The position numbers and the translations under genes were made by a program. Below are positions 1 to 8,078 of a stretch of 64,000 nt of DNA, in pieces. Below the pieces are notes generated by a model that was not told the DNA's origin, did no database searches, and worked only from the letters and a program-made list of their open reading frames with translations. The first letter of the stretch is position 1, and each line of letters starts with the position of its first letter. The stretch comes from Kitasatospora xanthocidica (GTDB lineage Bacteria > Actinomycetota > Actinomycetes > Streptomycetales > Streptomycetaceae), in the NCBI RefSeq assembly GCF_014656195.1, contig NZ_BNBY01000001.1, positions 705,453-769,452 on the forward strand, given 5' to 3'.

Positions 1-448
1 CGGAGGCGAAGCGGGACAGCTTCACCCGCCCGGTCGGGTCCGGGGTGGGCCCCGGCTCGGCGGCGCCCCGGCCGACCGGCCGCAGCCGGGCCAGCGGCTC
101 GTCCGCGGTGTCGGTCACCAGGTGGACGGAGTGTTCCAGCAGCCCGGCGGTGCCGAGCCGGCGGCGGGTGAGCTGCCAGCGCAGCAGTCCGGCGTCGCCG
201 TCCCGGGCCGCGACCAGGGCGGCCAGCTCCTCCTCGGTGTGCTCGCCGGCGGCCAGCGCGGCCACGGCCTCCAGGGCGCCGGGGGCGAGGTCGTTCAGGT
301 TCAGCGCGCCGACGGGCGCGGTCAGCCGGACGGCGCGCGGGCCGAGCGGCGCGAACGAGCCGTCGGGGCGCAGCCGCAGCCGGCGGACCGTACGGGCGGT
401 CGCGGGCAGGTGGACGTCGTCCAGGGGGGTCGTCAGAGCGGTGGTCAT
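1..448 (-). CDS. SagB-type TOMM dehydrogenase, N-terminal part (cut by window edge)
   Basis: Only the first 149 codons are inside the window; the gene runs off the left edge. Known role of the family: FMN-dependent oxidation of azolines to azoles on a ribosomal peptide. The visible part is the winged-helix-like N-terminal region, rich in Ala/Leu, and it ends in a VKLSRFA segment that resembles the start of the SagB nitroreductase-like domain. The ATG at 448 lies 21 bp after the stop of the YcaO gene on the same strand, so the two are probably cotranscribed and act together (cyclodehydration, then oxidation). The flavin-binding part is not visible, so the assignment rests on context and the N-terminal pattern. 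Confidence 0.7.
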   Translation of the reverse strand, partial: MTTALTTPLDDVHLPATARTVRRLRLRPDGSFAPLGPRAVRLTAPVGALNLNDLAPGALEAVAALAAGEHTEEELAALVAARDGDAGLLRWQLTRRRLGTAGLLEHSVHLVTDTADEPLARLRPVGRGAAEPGPTPDPTGRVKLSRFAS

Positions 449-469
449 GGTGTCAGCACCCGGCCGTTC

Positions 470-2746
470 CTAGAAGAAGACGTTCTTCGGGTTGAGCTGC
501 TCCTCGGTGTGCGGAGCGGCGAGCCGGCCCTGGCGCACCGGGACGTCGTACAGCCGGCCGGGGGCGAGGCGGCGCCAGAAGTGGCGCATGCCGGGGGCGA
601 TCACCTTGACGACGCTGAGGTCGAGGTCGGGGCGGCTCTGGTCGAGCACGATCACCTCGACGCCGGCCTTGGCGGCGCGCTCGACGCAGTCCCGGACGTG
701 GTCGGCCAGGTCGTCACCGACGAGCGGGGCGAAGTCGGCGAGGGTGCTGGCGGCGGTGTCGCGGTCGGGCAGCAGCCAGGGCTCGTTCGCGACGGTCGCG
801 GTCCTGCACCACTCCAGGGTCTCCAGGTCGTCGGTGCGGTAGAGGGTGTTGCCCTCCTCGTCCCGGCGGTCGACGAACGGGAGGAACTGGTTGACCTCGG
901 TGAGCGCGCGGATCGCGGCGATCCGCGGGTCCGGGTGGGCGCCGAAGCCGACCATGATGTCCTCGACCGCGTGCTTGCGCCGGGAGATCGCGGCGAACAC
1001 CGGGACGCCGAGGTCGGAGGTGATGTCGAGGACCCACAGCTCGCGGTCGACCGAGGCGTAGAAGGCCCGCATGGTGTCGACGTACGGGTCGTTCAGCGAG
1101 TCGAGGTCGAACTCGGGCTGGGCGAGCCGGTTGTACCACCACAGGGCGACGGCGTCGCGCTCGACGACCTCGCAGAAGCCCTGCAGGATCGCCTCCTCCA
1201 GGGTGTTGCCGCTGGCGCAGCCGTTGGAGTCGCCGACGCAGTAGAAGTGCTGCTGCAGGTCGGGGTGGCCGTACCAGGCGTAGCCGGAGGGGACGAGGCG
1301 CTCGGCGTCGTGGGTGAGCGACCAGGCGCGGGTCCAGTCCAGTTCGACGTCGGTCGGGAACGGGTCGGGCACCAGGTGCAGCCGGTGGTTGGGGTCGGCG
1401 TTCCACGCGGCGCGGCCGGCGAACTGCTCGTCGGAGAACTGCAGCAGGGCGTCCATGTGGACGGCGGTGGCCGGGTCGAGGTCGCGGTAGGCGGCGCGCA
1501 CCACCGGCTCCTCGCCGCGCCAGACCGCCGAGTAGCGCTCGATGGCCTCGCAGATCGCGCTGACCTTGGCCTGGATCTCGGAGCGGCCCTTGCCGCCGCT
1601 CTGGCCGCGCATGTTGCGGCGCAGCAGGTCCATGTTGTCGTTGACCATGGCGAAGTTGTGGCCGGCGGTGAAGCTGAAGGTGATGCCGTTGCCGGTGTCC
1701 TCGTGCGCGCCGAGGCGGGTGATCGCGCCCAGCTGCGGGCTGATGTGGTGCTTCAGCCGGTCGTAGGTGAACTGCGGGGCCTGTACCCGGTAGCCGCCGT
1801 CGGTGGTGTGCCGGGCGGGGCTGGGCCGCAGGACGACCTTGGGGCTGCGCTCGGTGAGCAGCGCCGGGTCGCCGCAGCTCGGGCACTGCGGCTGGCGGAC
1901 CAGCGTGTGCTCGGTGGTCTGCAGGGTGTTGAGGTCGAGGCTGATCATCGTGCCGGCCAGCGCGGCGCAGCACTCGTCGGCGAGGGTGCGGGCGGTCTCG
2001 GCGGCCAGCAGCTGGGCGGCCATCGCCGGGCCGGCCGGGATCGCGGCGCGCAGCGGGTGCAGCGGCACGGTCTCGCCGCGCTTGCCGGCCAGGTAGCGCT
2101 CGACCTGGCGGTTGCCGCTGATCCGCTGCGCGAGGCAGGTCCAGCAGCCGGTGTCGCCGGGGCGCAGCAGCGGGCCGAGCCACGGGGCGGTGCCGGTGGG
2201 CTTGGCGAGCAGCCAGGGGCGGCCGTCGGCGAGGCGGGCGGTGTTGAGCCGCTCCAGCGCGCGGTCCAGGTAGTCGTCGGTCAGCGCGATCACCATGGCG
2301 GCGGGGCCGCCGGCGACGGCCTCGTCCTCGGTCACCGGGCGGGCCCGCAGGCCGGTCGCGGTCAGCGCGTCCACCAGGGGCGCGGCGTCGGCGGAGCCGA
2401 GGGCCAGCACCAGCAGCTCGGTGGCCTGCGCGGTCTCCAGCGCGACGGCCGGGTCGACGCCCTGGGCGTCCCAGTACGCGAGCACGTGGTCGGGCAGGTC
2501 GGGCCGGCCCTCGGCGAGGTGCCCGGCGGCCTCGTAGCGGCGCAGTGCGGTCAGCGCCTGGCCGAGGGGCACGGTGCCGCCCAGCTCCTGGAGGATCTCG
2601 GCGACGGTGCGCCGTCCGTCCAGGTAGGGCAGGAGGCGCACCGCGGCGGCCCCCGGGACGAGGTAGTCCTGCCCCTCTCCGAGCAGGAAGACCTTTTCGC
2701 CCACCGTCTCGGTGAGGAAATGGGCCTTGAGCCGCGGTCGCTCCAT
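470..2746 (-). CDS. TOMM cyclodehydratase, fused E1-like/leader-binding and YcaO protein
   Basis: 758 aa. The family uses ATP to activate backbone amides and cyclise Cys/Ser/Thr into azolines. The N-terminal part (about 1-330) looks like the E1-like/leader-binding half, with two CxxC zinc pairs (CWTC near 190, CPSC near 285). The C-terminal half is a YcaO domain with the ATP/Mg residues in EIQAKVSAICEAIERYSAVW (near 400) and SNGCASGNTLEEAILQGFCE (near 520). The protein ends in NPKNVFF and lacks the proline-rich PxPxP tail of many azoline-forming YcaOs. The ATG at 2746 is chosen because GGGGG lies six bases upstream; an ATG two codons earlier is possible. The SagB-like gene follows, and the promoter region is shared with a divergent LAL regulator. 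Confidence 0.88.
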   Translation of the reverse strand: MERPRLKAHFLTETVGEKVFLLGEGQDYLVPGAAAVRLLPYLDGRRTVAEILQELGGTVPLGQALTALRRYEAAGHLAEGRPDLPDHVLAYWDAQGVDPAVALETAQATELLVLALGSADAAPLVDALTATGLRARPVTEDEAVAGGPAAMVIALTDDYLDRALERLNTARLADGRPWLLAKPTGTAPWLGPLLRPGDTGCWTCLAQRISGNRQVERYLAGKRGETVPLHPLRAAIPAGPAMAAQLLAAETARTLADECCAALAGTMISLDLNTLQTTEHTLVRQPQCPSCGDPALLTERSPKVVLRPSPARHTTDGGYRVQAPQFTYDRLKHHISPQLGAITRLGAHEDTGNGITFSFTAGHNFAMVNDNMDLLRRNMRGQSGGKGRSEIQAKVSAICEAIERYSAVWRGEEPVVRAAYRDLDPATAVHMDALLQFSDEQFAGRAAWNADPNHRLHLVPDPFPTDVELDWTRAWSLTHDAERLVPSGYAWYGHPDLQQHFYCVGDSNGCASGNTLEEAILQGFCEVVERDAVALWWYNRLAQPEFDLDSLNDPYVDTMRAFYASVDRELWVLDITSDLGVPVFAAISRRKHAVEDIMVGFGAHPDPRIAAIRALTEVNQFLPFVDRRDEEGNTLYRTDDLETLEWCRTATVANEPWLLPDRDTAASTLADFAPLVGDDLADHVRDCVERAAKAGVEVIVLDQSRPDLDLSVVKVIAPGMRHFWRRLAPGRLYDVPVRQGRLAAPHTEEQLNPKNVFF

Positions 2747-2969
2747 AATCATCCCCCTGTGTTCACAAGTTCGTCGTTGATATTGAACACTCCGTGAAAA
2801 CCGCTGTACATACTGCATATTCGTCCGGGCGGCCGATATACGCATCGGCCGGAATTACGTATTCCGCCGGGCCGGTACGTAGCGCGGTACGTATTCGTCC
2901 GGCGCGTTGACAGCCGGGTGGGCGAGGCGATACTGGTGGGTCCGCGTGAGGTACCGACGGGGGGTTGCG
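2747..2969. promoter_or_regulatory. Divergent promoter region of the TOMM operon and LAL regulator
   Basis: This 223-bp spacer is clearly richer in A/T than its surroundings. For the rightward regulator gene there is a perfect -35 TTGACA at 2907-2912 and GATACT at 2929-2934, 16 bp apart, which puts the transcript start near 2941. Three TACGTA palindromes at 2856-2861, 2876-2881 and 2888-2893 precede the -35 box and could be binding sites. On the leftward side GTGTTC and GAACAC form inverted arms upstream of the YcaO start. The promoter is read from sequence; the operator role is inferred. Confidence 0.55.
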
Positions 2970-5480
2970 TTGACTGGTGGAGTTTTGCTGCACCGTGAAC
3001 AGGAGCTGGCCGAGTTGGCCCGGGCGGTGGCCGGCGCGGGTGCCGGACGACCGGCTGTGGTGCTGGTCAGAGGGGTGCGGGGGATCGGCAAGAGTGCGCT
3101 GCTGCGGGCCGCGCTGGCCCGGATGCCGGGCGAGGCGGTGGTGCTGCGGGCCCGATGTCACGACAACGAGCGGGACTTTCCGTACGGGGTGGTGCGCCAG
3201 CTCTTCGACCCCTTCATGCGCATGTCAAGCAATGTCGCGCAGGGCGCCGAATTCCCCGGCGGGGAATTTCTCGCGACCGCGCTCCCGGAAGGTCCGGAAA
3301 GTCCCGGGAACGGTCGGGAACGGGTCCTCAGCAACCTTTTCCAGGCCGCCCGCTCACTGACCTCCCGAACCCCCGTCGTGATGGCCGTGGACGACCTCCA
3401 CCTGGCCGACGAGGAGTCCCGGCAGTGGTTCTCCTACCTCGCCCGCCGGCTCGACGGCCTGCCGGTCGCGCTGCTCGCCACCACCGCCGACGAGGCCGAC
3501 GACCCGCTCGCCGCCGAACTCGGCGCACTCGGCCACGCCCGCACCGTCACCCCCGGACCGCTCTGCGACAGCTGCGTCGCCGAACGGGTCGCCGAGGAGT
3601 TCGACGCCCCGGTCGACCCCGAACTGGCCGCCGTCTGCCACAACCTCTCCCGCGGCAACCCGCTGGTGCTGGAGGAACTCACCGCCCGGCTCGTCGCCGC
3701 CCGGATCTCCCCCGGCTCGCCCGACCTCGACACCGTGCGCCGGATCGGCGCCGGCACCCTCGCCGACACCACGCTCAGCTGGCTGCGGCAGAGCCACCCC
3801 CGGGCCGCCGACCTGCTCACCGGCCTCGCCGTCCTCGGCGCCGACGCCGACCTCGCCACCGCCGCCCTGCTCGCCGGCCAGGGCGAACTGCTCGCCGACG
3901 AGGCCCGCGAGGCGCTGCGCCGCACCGACCTGATCGAACCCGGGCCGCCCGAGACCTTCCGGCACGAACTCGTCCGCACCGCCGTCCTGGCCCGCACCGA
4001 CCCGCGGATCCTGGTCGCCCTGCACGAGCGGGCCGCCGCCCTGCTGGTCCGGCTCGGTGCCCCGGCCGGCCGTACCGCCGAACACCTGATGTCCTCCGGC
4101 ACCACCGGCCTCGACTGGGCCGTCCCGGTGCTGCGCACCGCCGCCCGGGACGCCGCCGCCGACGGACACTGGGACGACGCCGCCCGCTACCTCCAGCGCG
4201 CGCTCGCCGACACCACCGACCCGGACACGGTCCGCTCGCTCACCGGTCAGCTCGGCGCCGTCGAACTCCACCGGGACGTCGCCGCCGCCGCCCGCTGCGC
4301 CGCCGGCCTGGCCACCGTCGCCGACCCGGTCGACCGGGCCCGGCTGCTGGCGCCCTTCACCGGCCCGGTCCTGGCGCTCAGCTCCTCCGGCGCGGCCACC
4401 GTCCCCTTCACCGAGGCCGCCCACGCCCTCGCCGCCACCGCCGGACCCCCCGCCGACCTGCTGCTGCCGCTCGCCGCCCAGGCCCTGCTGACCGGCCGGC
4501 GCACCGCCCTGCGGCAGGCCGTCGCCGCCCTGCGCGCCGACCCCGCCGCCGCCTCGGCCCCCGCCCTGCTGGGCGCCCTGGCCGCGACGGCCGCCGCCGG
4601 CGGCCAGCCCCGTACGGCGGTCCGGCTGGCGGCCCGCAGCGTGCGCGGGGTCTCGCCCGCCGAGGCCGGCGTCGAGGTGCTCGGCGCGGCGATGGCCTAC
4701 GCCTGGACCGGACGGCTGGACGAGGCGGCCGCCTGGGCCGGCCGGGCGGTCCGCTCCGCCCAGCGCTGGAACCACCGCGGCGAACTCGCCCTCGCGCTGC
4801 TCGCCCGCTCCGACATCGCCCACCGCCAGGGCCGGCTGGACGCCGCCCTGGCCGACGCCGAACACGCCGCGGAGCTGGCCTGCCGGGTCCGCGCCGAGGA
4901 ACTCGCGGGCGCCGCTCGGGCCCTGGTCGTCCGGACCCGGCTGCGCCGCGGCCTGCCGGTGGACGGCACGGACCTCGCCGCGGTCGACCTGCCGGCCGAG
5001 GCCCACCCGCTGCTGCGCGCCGCGGTGCTGGAGGCCCGCGGCCTGCTCGCCGCCCACCGCGGCGACCACCAGCAGGCGCTGCGGCTCTTCCTGGAGTGCG
5101 GACACCAGCTGGCCGCCCGCGGCATCGCCAACCCGGCCTGCGTGCCGTGGCGTTCGCACGCCGCCCAGGCGTACCAGGCGCTCGGCGAACCCGCCGCGGC
5201 CCGGACCATCGCCGCCGAGCCGCTGCCCGGCGGCGACGCCCGCCCCCGCCCCGCCGAGGACCGCGGGCCGGCCATCGGCACCCGCGACGCCGGCCCGGTC
5301 CGGCTCACCCCGAGCGAACGCCGGGTCACCGAACTGGTCCTGCAGGGGCTGAGCAACCTGGAGGTCGCCGAGCGCCTCTGCCTCAGCAAGCGCACCGTCG
5401 ACACCCACCTGGGCCGGATCTACCGCAAGCTGGCGATCAAGGGCAGGCCCGAACTGGCCTCGGCGGTCAAGGCGTTGTGA
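2970..5480 (+). CDS. LAL-family transcriptional regulator (ATPase plus LuxR HTH)
   Basis: 836 aa. Large ATP-binding LuxR regulators are usually pathway-specific activators of secondary metabolism. The N-terminal AAA-like module shows a Walker A motif GVRGIGKSALLRA near residue 38 and a Walker B-like VVMAVDDLH near 140. A long TPR-like helical middle follows. The C terminus carries the LuxR helix-turn-helix, LTPSERRVTELVLQGLSNLE onward, with SKRTVDTHLGRIYRKL as the recognition part. The TTG start is chosen because GGGGGG (2959-2964) lies at proper spacing; a GTG at 2946 is the alternative. It is divergent from the TOMM operon, so it most likely controls that operon. Confidence 0.85.
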   Translation: MTGGVLLHREQELAELARAVAGAGAGRPAVVLVRGVRGIGKSALLRAALARMPGEAVVLRARCHDNERDFPYGVVRQLFDPFMRMSSNVAQGAEFPGGEFLATALPEGPESPGNGRERVLSNLFQAARSLTSRTPVVMAVDDLHLADEESRQWFSYLARRLDGLPVALLATTADEADDPLAAELGALGHARTVTPGPLCDSCVAERVAEEFDAPVDPELAAVCHNLSRGNPLVLEELTARLVAARISPGSPDLDTVRRIGAGTLADTTLSWLRQSHPRAADLLTGLAVLGADADLATAALLAGQGELLADEAREALRRTDLIEPGPPETFRHELVRTAVLARTDPRILVALHERAAALLVRLGAPAGRTAEHLMSSGTTGLDWAVPVLRTAARDAAADGHWDDAARYLQRALADTTDPDTVRSLTGQLGAVELHRDVAAAARCAAGLATVADPVDRARLLAPFTGPVLALSSSGAATVPFTEAAHALAATAGPPADLLLPLAAQALLTGRRTALRQAVAALRADPAAASAPALLGALAATAAAGGQPRTAVRLAARSVRGVSPAEAGVEVLGAAMAYAWTGRLDEAAAWAGRAVRSAQRWNHRGELALALLARSDIAHRQGRLDAALADAEHAAELACRVRAEELAGAARALVVRTRLRRGLPVDGTDLAAVDLPAEAHPLLRAAVLEARGLLAAHRGDHQQALRLFLECGHQLAARGIANPACVPWRSHAAQAYQALGEPAAARTIAAEPLPGGDARPRPAEDRGPAIGTRDAGPVRLTPSERRVTELVLQGLSNLEVAERLCLSKRTVDTHLGRIYRKLAIKGRPELASAVKAL

Positions 5481-5520
5481 CGTCCGGCGCCGGGGCGGCC
5501 CGGTGCACTGACGGTCCGGT

Positions 5521-5571
5521 GCCGTCCTGCCGTGACGCCGTGACTTCGTGACGCCGTGACAGCAGGACGGC
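5521..5571. terminator. Inverted repeat between convergent genes
   Basis: GCCGTCCTGC (5521-5530) and GCAGGACGGC (5562-5571) form a 10-bp perfect stem. The 31-nt loop is itself two copies of a CGTGACGCCGTGAC sequence. It lies just after the LAL gene and before the end of the convergent VOC gene, so it may terminate both transcripts. There is no T-run. Confidence 0.4.
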
Positions 5572-5602
5572 AGGACCCGATCCCCCCGGTCGGGCCCTGC
5601 CG

Positions 5603-6331
5603 TCAGTCCCGGTCGCCGTCGGCCGGCGCCGAGACGACGCCGAACTCGGCGCCCCACGGGTCGCGCAGCACCGGCGGCTCCTCGCGGCCCGGGCGGATCA
5701 GCCGCGCGCCGAGCTCCACCGCCCGGCGCACGGTGTCCGCCGGGTCGAGGGCGCCGACGTGGGGCAGCCACTGCGGGCGGCCCTGGTCGCTCTCGACCAC
5801 CCGGGCCCGTCCGTCCCCGTCGAGCTCGAACTCCCCGTCGGCGGTGAGCCGGTAGCCGAAGAGCGCGCCGTAGAAGGCCTCGGCCCGGGCGGCGAGCGGC
5901 ACCCGCAGCTCGTGGCCGCTGATCGCGCCGGGTTCGTCGGCGAGCACCACGCCCTCGGCGCGGCTGCCCTCCCAGAAGCCGACCGCGGCGCCGGAGGGGT
6001 CGACGGCGAGGAAGAGCCGGCCGTTCGTCCCGACCGGCACCGGCGGCATCACCACCCGGCCGCCGTGGCGCCCGACCTGCGTGCAGGTGCGGGTGGCGTC
6101 CTTGGTCGCCAGGTAGATGTTCCACACCGCGCCCGGCGGCATCCCGGCCGGCGCGGCGCCGAAGCCGCCGATGATCTCCCCGCCGAGCATCGCGAGCTGG
6201 TAGTCGGGCGACTCGGCGACGAACTCCCAGCCGAACAGCGCCGAGTAGAAGTCCCGGCTCCCGTTCAGATCGGGAGTGATGCAGTCAGCCCAGCACGGAG
6301 CGCCGATGGCATAGCGGGTACGTCGAGGCAC
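5603..6331 (-). CDS. VOC (glyoxalase/bleomycin-resistance fold) family protein
   Basis: 242 aa with two tandem VOC modules. The first begins at about residue 10 (PCWADCITPDLNGSRDFYSALFGWEF) and the second near 125 (AFYGALFGYRL). Members bind a metal or small hydrophobic ligands and serve as isomerases, dioxygenases or drug-binding proteins; the ligand cannot be read here. The GTG start has AAGGAGAAGGA seven bases upstream, which decides it. This start lies inside the 3' end of the preceding same-strand gene, giving a 67-bp overlap and probable translational coupling. In the TOMM context it could be a tailoring or immunity protein, which is inference only. Confidence 0.8.
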   Translation of the reverse strand: MPRRTRYAIGAPCWADCITPDLNGSRDFYSALFGWEFVAESPDYQLAMLGGEIIGGFGAAPAGMPPGAVWNIYLATKDATRTCTQVGRHGGRVVMPPVPVGTNGRLFLAVDPSGAAVGFWEGSRAEGVVLADEPGAISGHELRVPLAARAEAFYGALFGYRLTADGEFELDGDGRARVVESDQGRPQWLPHVGALDPADTVRRAVELGARLIRPGREEPPVLRDPWGAEFGVVSAPADGDRD

Positions 6332-7155
6332 GACTCGTCCTTCTCCTTGGTCATTGCGTGATCGATCAGGCCCGCCGCCTCCTCCGCCCCGCCCACACCG
6401 GGCAGGTGCAGGCAGTGGGTCGGCGCCCCGGCGAGCAGGCCGGCCGATCCGGCCGGCCAGGTCTGGGTCGTGAACTCCCATGGTGCCAGCCGGACTTCCT
6501 CGTCGACGCCGCGACACAGCCGGACCAGCGCGGGCGGTGCCAGCCGGGCCCGTACCGGGACGACCGGGCCGAGGCACTCGGGGCGGACCAGCAGCACCTC
6601 GCCGCCGATCGGCGAGGCGACCGTGCGCCACATCCCCTCCGGCAGTCCGGCGCCGCGCAGCCAGGCCGCGGCGGGGCCGCGCGCCTCCAGCGGGGTGAGG
6701 TAGGGCAGCACGTGGCCGCTGCGGCGGTCCAGCACCAGCAGCCGTCCGGACACGAACTCCCAGGAGCGCTGGGCCAGCGCGGCGCCGACGTTCGCCTGTT
6801 CCGAGTACGGCCCGCCGAGCAGTGCGACGGTGGCGCCGCCCTTGGCCAGCACCACGGCCGGGAGCAGGCAGAACCGGTCCTGCAGCGCGGCGAACGGCGG
6901 CACGGCGGGCGGCACGTTGCCCCAGCCCCGGAAGGGCCGCCGCAGCAGCGGCGTGCCGTCGCTGCGGCGGACCAGGAAATCGCCCGGGGAGCCATTTCCG
7001 GCGGCGCCGGAGAATTCCACCCGCAGCTGGTCCGGATCCTGGGAAATCCCTGTGAGGTGAGGACCGAAATGGAACGAGATCTCATCGCGGTCGGCCCGGA
7101 CGAGGCCGACCTCGATGCCGAAGAAGTTCAGCACAATCGGCTCGATAACCGGCAC
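6265..7155 (-). CDS. HPr-kinase-like (PEPCK fold) protein of unknown substrate
   Basis: 296 aa. The arrangement resembles the HprK-like proteins seen in some RiPP clusters: a variable N-terminal part, a central loop VALLGGPYSEQANVGAAL where HPr kinases carry the P-loop, then LLVLDRRSGHVLPYLTPLE. The loop is degenerate: there is no GKS/GKT, so ATP use is doubtful. The GTG at 7155 is preceded by CAGGAG at good spacing. It is translated first in a pair with the VOC protein, which starts inside its 3' end. I do not know its function; the family assignment is a pattern-based guess and a cluster-specific protein of another fold is possible. Confidence 0.45.
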   Translation of the reverse strand: MPVIEPIVLNFFGIEVGLVRADRDEISFHFGPHLTGISQDPDQLRVEFSGAAGNGSPGDFLVRRSDGTPLLRRPFRGWGNVPPAVPPFAALQDRFCLLPAVVLAKGGATVALLGGPYSEQANVGAALAQRSWEFVSGRLLVLDRRSGHVLPYLTPLEARGPAAAWLRGAGLPEGMWRTVASPIGGEVLLVRPECLGPVVPVRARLAPPALVRLCRGVDEEVRLAPWEFTTQTWPAGSAGLLAGAPTHCLHLPGVGGAEEAAGLIDHAMTKEKDESCLDVPAMPSALRAGLTASLPI

Positions 7156-7483
7156 TGTCGCTCCTGACGGGTTTGTTGCACATTCAATTTCTTGCGGCGC
7201 CCGGAGTTCGGTCCCGGCCGGGTCGGCCCGGGTGGGGCGCGCGGGGGCAGGCGGCACCCTTCGGCGCGGTCGGCGCGGTCGGCGCGGTCGGCGCGGTCGG
7301 CGCGGCCGGCGCGGCGGGCCGACGGATGCGGCCGGCCGGTGCGGCCGGAAGGGGCCGGCGCGGGGACCGGGCCCGTCGGCCGGCCCGGTGGGCGGGTGCG
7401 TCCACCTGGGGCCTCGTCACCGCCCGACGGACGGTGTGCGATGAGGGGACGTCATGTGCGCGGTGTGTCGGCGGCTTTGCCGC
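7156..7483. other. Intergenic stretch with a 9-bp tandem repeat
   Basis: No gene is supported here. The main content is the repeat described separately at 7261-7317. A small frame on the minus strand (7184-7420) would encode a Pro/Ala-Thr repeat peptide, but this is just the repeat read as codons. Confidence 0.5.
7261..7317. repeat. 9-bp tandem repeat TCGGCGCGG, five exact copies
   Basis: Exact units occupy 7261-7305 and degenerate copies continue to about 7317. The array lies between two leftward genes. Confidence 0.8.
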
Positions 7484-7711
7484 TCACTCCCAGCGCCAGT
7501 CGCCCGGCGCGTTGATGCCGGGCAGCTTGGCCAGCCGGGACGTGCTGATCTCGTCGGCGAGGTGGCCCAGCGCGGTGGACACCGAGGCGACGGCGGTCGG
7601 GCCGGCGGTCGGCGCGTGGCTGGTCGCGGCCTGCGCCGACCCGGCCAGGACGCCGCAGGCCAGGGCGATCGCGGCGGCGGTGGTACAGGCGAACCTACGG
7701 CAGGAAAGCAT
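7484..7711 (-). CDS. Small secreted protein
   Basis: 75 aa. The N terminus is a clear Sec signal peptide: MLSCRRF, then a hydrophobic core AAAIALACGVLAG, with cleavage expected after SAQA. The mature part is about 47 aa, Ala/Thr/Ser-rich at first, ending in LPGINAPGDWRWE, with no cysteine. The ATG at 7711 is chosen because the signal peptide starts there. I do not recognise the family. It is not a TOMM precursor of known type because it has no Cys/Ser/Thr-rich core after a leader. Confidence 0.65.
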   Translation of the reverse strand: MLSCRRFACTTAAAIALACGVLAGSAQAATSHAPTAGPTAVASVSTALGHLADEISTSRLAKLPGINAPGDWRWE

Positions 7712-8078
7712 GGAGTCCCCCAGGACGAACAGTGTTTCGGAAGCGGCGCCGGGCATTTCCCGCGACCGCTGCGGTCGACCGCCGGTGAGAGCGGTCCGCG
7801 GTCATTGGCGGGCCCGGCCGGGGAGCTCGCCGCTCCCCGACAACCGAAAGTCTGCTGCACGCCGAGGGGCACCGGAAGGTGTTCGGGACGGCAGGAAGAA
7901 CGGCGTGGCACGATGGTGCCATTACCATTCCATTACCTTTCCCGGGCGGGCCGATCGACGGACCGGAACAGGAGGCTCCGGGCGGTTGTCCCGGTCCGCT
8001 CGCCCTGGCATGATCAGGCGGCAACTCGTCCGGTCGAAATTGCCGGTCGGGGCGACGGACTACGGGGGTGGTGCGCCG
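7712..8078. other. Divergent intergenic region with CCATTACC direct repeat
   Basis: This 367-bp region separates a leftward secreted-protein gene from a rightward regulator gene. Two copies of CCATTACC (7919-7926 and 7930-7937) are 11 bp apart, one helical turn, in an otherwise GC-rich region. They may be a regulator-binding site. No further gene is seen. Confidence 0.4.

Noticed and set aside
122..2797. Long plus-strand frame of 891 codons opposite the YcaO gene.
   Set aside because: Gly/Val/Ala/Arg-rich shadow of the GC-biased minus-strand gene; no family features.
7184..7420. Small Pro/Ala/Thr peptide as the missing RiPP precursor.
   Set aside because: It is the 9-bp tandem repeat read as codons and lacks a leader and a Cys/Ser/Thr core.
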